From NCBI GenBank assembly GCA_025738555.1, contig JAOVFP010000002.1, forward strand, positions 6,696,001 through 6,760,000: a stretch of 64,000 nucleotides of DNA. Direction: 5' to 3'. Under the pieces are notes generated by a model. That model did no database searches and was not told where the DNA came from. It worked only from the letters and a program-made list of their open reading frames with translations. Positions 57,518 to 64,000 of the stretch are shown here, piece by piece. Position 1 is the stretch's first letter, and each line of letters begins with the position of its first letter. Position numbers and translations under genes: made by a program. Origin of the DNA: Cyathus striatus (taxonomy: Eukaryota > Basidiomycota > Agaricomycetes > Agaricales > Nidulariaceae).

Positions 57518-59396
57518 GTGAAATTCATCAAGGAACGTCTTACACTCCGATGCATATATTGTCCCGTCGTTGACGTACTGGTTAATTGCCACCCAATGCT
57601 CTTCTACATCCTATTTTATCTGATATTTCGAAATGCATCCCTTGGACCTGTGGATGCATCTCCCATACAGAATACATCATCATCAAGCTACTCGCTCCCC
57701 ATATCACTTTCATCCCTGAACACAACCTCCCTTGATTCTGAGCTGCTTTGCAACTGCAACCAGTGATCTGTACTTGACATTATATGGAGCTGTGCTTCAA
57801 CACTTTTCCTCTGCACTTGGGTTGCTGTACATCCAAATGTCCCTGATCCGAATGAGGAAGGTTGGAAAGCCCTGTGGGGACGTCTTAAAACGATGTACTG
57901 GAGTATTTTAGCCCCAGAACTTGTCCTTATGTGGGCATTTTGCCAATATGTGGGTGCAAGAATGATTTTTCATCAATATAAGAAACCAGGTGGGTACTCA
58001 TTTTTATTTTTTGGAAATACAAACTTATTTGTATCAAGGACGCAACTGGACCATGAAACATGCTCACTTCCTTCAAATGGGAGGGTTTCATCTGTGTCAT
58101 AACGAGCATACAGAAGTACTAGACCCAAATAATTTCAGTATGTGTCTCCAAGAGCAGCAGATATCATTTCCAAATGTTAAGGAGGAGGAGATCGAGGACA
58201 AAAGCAAGGCAGATGGCCTCTCAAAGATTGTTCTCCTTGTACAAACACTCTGGTTTGTCATACAGTGTATCGGAAGACATGTTCAGGGACTACCTTTGGC
58301 TCAGTTGGAGGTGGCGACGCTCGCCATCATTTCAAGTACATCTATGTTATGTCTCATGTGGTGGAGTAAACCATTTGATGTCAGCTACCCGATTTATTTG
58401 GATGCTGAGGATACTTTTGGAGATGGAGATGGGAATAATGAGAGCATGCAAGGTAATGCACTACATACGACAAGTGCTGAAAGTGAAATGCTTCCCATGG
58501 ATTCAGACAGTGCGAATGACACCTCAAAGAACTTGAGTAGTAAAGAAAAATTGGAGGAACAAGAGGATTCAGTACAATGGGAAATTGTGGATGGAGTCAA
58601 GTATGGACGGGGCAGCACAAAAACTGGCCAAGTAGTTACCGAGCTCAAAAGTACTACCAAGACCTCCACTGATAAAAACATCAACCTGTCTGCAAGCCAC
58701 AGGCCAAAATTTAATTATATGTGTATTTGTTGTTTTTTCACTGACCACACTGTACATCATTTAAACACACTCTGCCATACCATACACTCAATTGGCAAAA
58801 CTATTTATAGAGCAGTTGGTGCGTCTTCAAATGAAGAAGGCCCTATAGATCTGTCTACAATGCCAAAAGTAGCTTTCTGGTGGCCATTCTTAGGCCCGAT
58901 CATCAATATGCTACAAAATGAACACCATACCGTATATGCAGGGCGAGTTTTGATGTACTTTGCTATCGACCAAGCTGAGCCAAACATGTACATGGATGCA
59001 CTAAAAGCTACTGTGATACCACTATCATGTGGAACACTATTCAGTCTGATACACTGCATTGCATGGAACTCTCATTTCCCGATGACAGTCCAAAAAACAT
59101 TATGGCAATTTTCTGCAATTGCTGTTCCTGCCTCACTGGATATTGTCATAGGAGGCTTTACTCTTATCCAGTGGTCATGACATATTTGGAAATATCAAGA
59201 ATGGCTGTTTATGTTTCTCTGTGGTGTTGTCACTCCAACATATCTAGTATCTTGGTACTTTCTTATTCTGGAATCCTTCTTGGTGCTTAGGGCACTTGCT
59301 CCATCCACACTTGAGACTGTGCACTGTGCAGTGGTCAAATTTCCTTCCACATATATAATGATAGTAAAATCATATTCATGTTGTTATGATACATAA
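57518..59396 (+). pseudogene. Multi-spanning membrane protein (WT..H..F..MGGF family)
   Basis: The conserved order of a large agaricomycete membrane-protein family is readable: VLDIIWSCASTLFLCTWVAV, HPNVPDPNE, ILAPELVLMWAFCQYVGAR, then over a phase-1 intron (58010s) NWTMKHAHFLQMGGFHL, KSKADGLSKIVLLVQTLWFV, GLPLAQLEVATLAIISS, WWSKPFDVSYPI, a long acidic loop, VAFWWPFLGPI and VIPLSCGTLFSLIHCIAWN. After TGA 59178-59180 the same frame continues with a further membrane segment (LFMFLCGVVTPTYLVSWYFL) and LRALAPSTLETV, the family's usual C-terminus. Another TGA precedes SVLDII near 57766. Two in-frame TGAs in conserved context indicate a decaying gene. Function of the family is unknown. Confidence 0.75.
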
Positions 59397-59514
59397 GCCT
59401 ACCCCACAATAACTTATAAGTGCACTTGGGTACTACTGGAATACCAAATCCAATCATTATCGATAAGCATCTTAAATCGACTAAACAATCCTGATTCCTG
59501 ACTGAAGCGCTACA

Positions 59515-60835
59515 TGCTTATCCAAGGCACCTAATCGTCAATCAACACTGCCGAACAAACCACAAAAAAAGAATTAAAAATGCATCTATTCCAAAACATC
59601 GAAAACAAATAAATAAAATACACATGCATTTGAAAGGCACAGCAAAACCCATCCTCACTCCAACCTCACACGAACAATGAATCTACTGCTCCTGCCTTCT
59701 CCCTTCCCTCCCACCTCTCCCCCTCACAGCACTATTCAAAAGTGCGGTCTTCAAAGCACTCACATCACCTGTACTAGTCTCCGACCACTGCATCTTAGCA
59801 CCAGCACCCAACTTTGCCAACATCTCCCCAAAAGCAGACATATCAATGCCCAAATCTTGAAGGTAAGCATATTGCCTCCCAAGTCCCTCAGACTTGTCAA
59901 GTTGGGAGTGATGTTTCAGAGCGAAGTATCCCATGTGGAGGGAGGAAAGTCCCAGGGATATTATTTCTTCTACTTCTGCCTTCGATTTGCGAGGTTCAAA
60001 TTTGTATTTGGTCATCACTGGTGCAGGAGCAGGAGCAGAGTACCCCTCTTCAGCTCCGAAACAAGAGGTGGAGAAGGAAGACCGGAAGGAGGTTTCTCAT
60101 CCAAATCAGGAGTTGTCACCCAACTCCCATTCTCACTTCCCCAAGGTGTACTTTCTTCACTACCCCATAAACTTCCCTTGCCTCTCGAACTTTCACTGCT
60201 CCCACCTTCACTCTCATTACTAGTACTCTCATTACTCCCATGCTGACTGGCTCTGCCGAAGCCAGATTTAGAGTCATATGAGGCGCAAGACCAGGTGTCC
60301 CATCCTTCTTCTGCGAGCCAGGCTTGCATGAGGGGGTGGGAGGGTGTTGGATTGTGGGATGTGAGTTGGAAGAGTTCGAGGGTGCGGTGGAAGGTGCTTG
60401 TTGGGTTGAATAGAGGGAGTGCTGAGGGAGAGTTAGTATGGTGTGTTGGAGATGAATGGGTAAAAATGAAGTAAGAATGAGAAAAATGTGCTGGAAATAA
60501 GGATGTGAGCCTTGAACAGGCCAGACGCAGCTGGTAGAGAGCGTGTACACCTGTACCAGCACCAGCTATCCAAACCCAATTCAATAAGACCACATTGAAG
60601 CCAAAGGCAATGAAAAGCGCACTCCATAGCCTTGCTCAGCCTCATGACCATGACTGCCTCTGATCAACAAGGCTCAGGATGCTGCTCCGCCAGTGCACTG
60701 ACCACCACCACCAACTCTTCACTACACCACACTAGATACCAGACTGTCTCATCCCCAGCTCCCAGAGTGTGAATCTCAGAACTGAGAACACACATCGATG
60801 GAGGTCAAGGCTCGTGCTCAACCCAGCCAAACTGC
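59515..60835. repeat. Duplicated segment, copy 2
   Basis: Matches 1-1102 plus 2939-3105 continuously, without the transposon found in copy 1. The junction GACTGCCTCTGATC near 60653-60666 is the uninterrupted target site. Its right end lies shortly before the 60861 element. Confidence 0.85.
59683..60593 (-). pseudogene. Unknown serine-rich protein, copy 2, frameshifted
   Basis: Reads MQAWLAEEGWDTWSCASYDS, a Ser/Glu-rich stretch, WGSEESTPWGSENGSW, then VSELKRG. One missing G in the run after AAGAGGGG shifts the frame out, and the continuation is MTKYKFEPRKSKAEVEE, LSSLHMGYFALKHHSQLDKS, then LGIDMSAFGEMLAKLGAGAK. Copy 1 has the G but lost a base further on. Neither copy is intact. Family unknown. 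Confidence 0.45.
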
Positions 60836-60964
60836 TGACCCACCCGAGTATGAGTGGTATCAGCCAATATTTTCAAAAAAAGCCTAGGATAATTGATTGC
60901 CTCAATCATGCAAGCCAGGCTTTTTTTGAGTGCCTAACTTTGTATGGGTATTAGTCTTTTAGTG

Positions 60965-61215
60965 ATCAAAAACAATCATTGGTTTATTCTAATTGAATAT
61001 TACTACTAATCTATTGGTGATCATGGGCAATCATTGGTTCATTCTAATTGAATATTACTATTAATCTATTGGTGATCATAAACAATCATTGGTTCATTCT
61101 AGTTGAATGTTACTATTAATTTATTGGTGATCATAAACAATCATTGGTTCATTCTAGTTGAATATTACTATTAATTTATTGATGATCATAAACAATCATA
61201 AAGAATACTAATTGG
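60965..61215. repeat. About 58-bp minisatellite, left arm
   Basis: About four units containing GGTGATCATAAACAATCATT and GGTTCATTCTA.TTGAAT. The right arm (63470-63830) carries about six inverted units, so copy number differs between arms. Confidence 0.8.
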
Positions 61216-61479
61216 ATATTGCATCAGTTGGTCACACAGTTTGAGCATGTCACATGTGTCACAGGTTTGTGTGCTTCGGTATTTTGCATGCATCACACTA
61301 CTTTCCCACACCTCACAGATTTCAAGCAGATCACTATTTTCCTGTGTTTCACATTACTTTTCTGCACCTGAAATATTTCTCATGCATCACATTTGTCACA
61401 GTTTCATACCACAGGTTCGCATGCTTTGATATTTCATGTGCTTCCCATTACTTTCCCATGCTGTACACATTTCTCACAT

Positions 61480-61790
61480 GTCACAATTTTCAGCATGTCA
61501 CGCTATTCACACGTGTCACACTATTTACACGCGCGTCACGCTATTCACACGCGTCACGCTATTCACATGTGTCATGCTATTCATGTGTGTCACGCTATTT
61601 ACATGCATGTCACGCTATTCATATGTGTCACGCGTCACGCCTATTCACATGTGTCACGCTATTCATGTGTGTCACGCTATTCACATGTGTCACGCTATTC
61701 ATGTGTGTCACGCTATTCACGTGTGTCACGCTATTCACATGCGTCACACAATGCACATGCGTCACACAATGCACATGTGGCATGTGAATA
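61480..61790. repeat. TCACGCTATTCAC array, left arm
   Basis: Head-to-tail units of about 18-22 bp, GTCACGCTATTCACATGT and close variants, retaining many CG dinucleotides. Confidence 0.85.
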
Positions 61791-62639
61791 TGCTGTGACA
61801 TATGTGATATTCATGAATATATGTGACATATGTGTCACACTGTTCATGCACATCATGATATTCACATGTGTCACACTGTTCATGTGCATCACACTATGTG
61901 TTAATGCATATCATGCAGTATTCACATTGTACTTTCATGCCTGTTACTTAACTTTCACTTGTCATGCTATTCACACAAGTTCATGCTGTTGACATAATAT
62001 GAACTTATTACTCTTATCACTGAATGTGTGATGCATATGAATTATCTCTAATAATGAACAAGTGTCTAAAGCATAGTAAGTATTTAAATGTGTACTAGTA
62101 AAATTGAAGAGTGTAATACAAAATATGACAATTAGAAAGTTATGGGAGTGGAAATTAACTCTGTATCATGTAGAATGTGTATACAGTTGGAGCTTTGACA
62201 GAGTATGAAAATTTGAAATGGTATGATATGAGATATTTTACAATCAAGTCTGGATATGAGAGATAATGATGATTTTGGAAATATTAACAACTAGACAAAG
62301 AAAGATATGTGATGAAAGAATCACACATGGATACCAAATATAAAAGAATGGTAAGCATATGTGATTTCACAAGTTATTACATGACTATGTTTCTTGCATC
62401 AGACTATTAGTTATTCTAATATCTTCAACACATATTATTGAGGCACATATCTGCTTACTATATATGACTACACAACAGTTTTCTTTGTTTTATTAAGACA
62501 GAGAGTTAATGAAAATGACCATTACTCCTATTGATATTGTGTCACAATCAGTTTCACTTCTGTGCTGCTATATGTATTCACTTCTATGACATGTAATGTA
62601 TGGTTCTTTTAATATTCATAAACATTTCTGAGCATAATG

Positions 62640-63185
62640 TCCATATCATGTTAACAGCATGAACTTGTGTGTGAATAGCATGACAAGTGAAAGTTAAGTA
62701 ACAGGCATGAAAGTACAATGTGAATACTGCATGATATGCATTAACACATAGTGTGATGCACAAGAAAGAGTGATGTGTGGATAGTGTGATGCACATGAAC
62801 AGTGTGACACATGAGCATAGCATGACATGCATGAATATCATGATGCACATGAACAGTATGACACACATGAACAGCAGGACAGGCATGTAAATAGTGTGAC
62901 ACATGTGCATAGTGTGACACATGTGAATAGTGTGACACACATGAACAGTGTGATGTGGGTGAATAGCATGATGCATGTGAATGGCATGACATGTATGAAT
63001 AGTGTGACACATGTGAATGGCATGACACATATAAATAGTGTGACACATATGAACAGCATGACATGCATAAATAGCATGACATGTGTGAATGGTGTGACAC
63101 ACATAAATAGTGTGACACATATAAACAGCGTGACACGTGTGAATAGCGTGACATGCCTGAAAATTGTGACATGTGAGAAATGTGT
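62640..63185. repeat. GTGTGACA array, right arm
   Basis: Inverse counterpart of the left-arm array, with units such as GAATAGTGTGACACATGTGA. Almost all CG positions are replaced by TG or CA (GTGTGAC or GCATGAC in place of GCGTGAC). Confidence 0.85.
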
Positions 63186-63469
63186 ACAGCATGGGAAAGT
63201 AGTGTGAAGCGTGGGAAAGTAATGGGAAGTGCACAAAATACCAAAGCACGTGAACCTGTGGCATGAAAATGTGACAAATATGACACATGAGAAATATTTC
63301 AGGCACAGGAAAGTAATATGAAGCATGGGAAAATAGTGATCTGCTTGAAATCTGTGAGGTGTGGGAAAGTAGTGTGATGCATGGGAAATACCAAAGCACA
63401 CGAACCTGTGACACGCATGACATGCTCAAACCATGTGACCAACTGATACAATATCCAATTAGTATTCTT

Positions 63470-63830
63470 TATAATTGTTTATGATCACTAATAGATTAGT
63501 AGTAATATTCAATTGGATTGAGTCAATGATTGTTTATGATCATCAATAAATTAATAGTAATATTCAACTAGAATGAACCAATGATTGTTTATAATCATCA
63601 ATAAATTAATAGTAATATTCAACTAGAATGAACCAATGATTGTTTATGATCACCAATAGATTAATAGTAACATTCAACTAGAATGAACCAATAATTGTTT
63701 ATGATCACCAATAGATTAATAGTAATATTCAATTAGAATGAACCAATGATTGCCCATGATCACCAATAGATTAGTAGTAATATTCAATTAGAATAAACCA
63801 ATGATTGTTTTTGATCACTAAAAGACTAAT
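63470..63830. repeat. About 58-bp minisatellite, right arm
   Basis: About six inverted units related to 60965-61215 (AGTAATATTCAA, ATGAACCAATGATTG). Confidence 0.8.
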
Positions 63831-64000
63831 ACCCATACAAAGTTAGGCACTCAAAAAAAGCCTGGCTTGCATGATTGAGGCAATCAATTATCCTAGGCTT
63901 TTTTTGAAAATATTGGCTGACACTTATGGTGCATAACATATAACATATAGTTGTAATGCCCTTTTAAGATTACACAAACATTCTTGATGGGTAAAGGAAG

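Larger units (their letters stand above)
60861..63919. mobile_element. 3.06 kb palindromic element with satellite arms
   Basis: The ends are identical inverted repeats starting CAGCCAATATTTTCAAAAAA. Inverted similarity extends about 650-750 bp inward on each side. Each arm has the same three layers in order: a unique 100-bp end, a minisatellite of about 58 bp, and a zone of TCACGCTATTCAC-type repeats. The central region (about 61990-62640) is AT-rich and non-repetitive with no gene. I found no clear target duplication. Long frames through the repeat zones are artefacts. Confidence 0.85.

Noticed and set aside
35350..59180. Idea that TGA is recoded to arginine or tryptophan in this genome
   Set aside because: TGA serves as a normal stop in several intact genes here (for example the BTB gene), and the interrupted genes have other defects; CpG decay explains the TGAs more simply.
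61241..63429. Long frames of up to 281 codons rich in His, Cys, Ser and Val on both strands
   Set aside because: They are translations of the TCACGCTATTCAC/GTGTGACA repeat arrays and appear in all frames; no domain or splice structure is visible.

Overview
This window looks like chromosomal DNA of a filamentous basidiomycete, most likely an agaricomycete. Protein-coding genes are split by many 45-65 bp GT-AG introns. The recognisable families are typical of Agaricomycotina: an expanded soluble P-loop GTPase family with a TTKW-type G4 motif, a tyrosine-kinase-like kinase, a GMC oxidoreductase, F-box and BTB proteins, and a multi-spanning membrane protein with a WT..H..F..MGGF core. No prokaryotic features were seen, and no rRNA, convincing tRNA or CRISPR array. 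All family calls come from reading motifs by eye; no database search was run.

Layout. 1-3.1 kb: a duplicated segment (second copy at 59.5-60.8 kb) split by a 1.8 kb inverted-repeat transposon carrying a RecQ-like helicase fragment. 3.1-3.6 kb: broken dual-specificity phosphatase. 5.0-6.1 kb: GTPase A. 7-10.2 kb: G-rich repeats and a terminal inverted repeat (TIR) element. 11.6-17.5 kb: two tandem, decayed copies of a membrane-protein gene, the second split by a 3.7 kb transposon that itself holds a hAT element. 18.9-28.4 kb: GTPase copies B (dead), C, D, E and F, with a MITE in an intron of D and a 1.54 kb transposon full of CACGCTCA repeats between E and F. 28.6-29.5 kb: F-box protein. 30-34 kb: two more TIR elements. 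34.2-39.1 kb: an orphan exon pair, a kinase pseudogene and a GMC-oxidoreductase pseudogene. 40-47.2 kb: GTPases G and H on the minus strand, both with long C-terminal tails, and a hAT MITE between them. 49.1-50.8 kb: double-BTB protein. 52-57.5 kb: nested TIR transposons. 57.5-59.4 kb: membrane-protein gene with in-frame TGAs. 60.9-63.9 kb: a 3.06 kb element with very long inverted arms made of satellite-like repeats.

The main themes are (1) a local expansion of eight GTPase copies on both strands that differ at nucleotide-binding motifs and in C-terminal tails; (2) at least ten TIR elements, four of them with 9-bp target duplications and several filled with short satellite-like repeats; (3) CpG to TpG/CpA decay, visible by comparing the two arms of single elements and matching in-frame TGA codons at likely arginine positions in broken genes. 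The genes do not form an obvious pathway. The window reads as a rapidly changing accessory region in which a GTPase family is being duplicated, diversified and eroded amid transposons.
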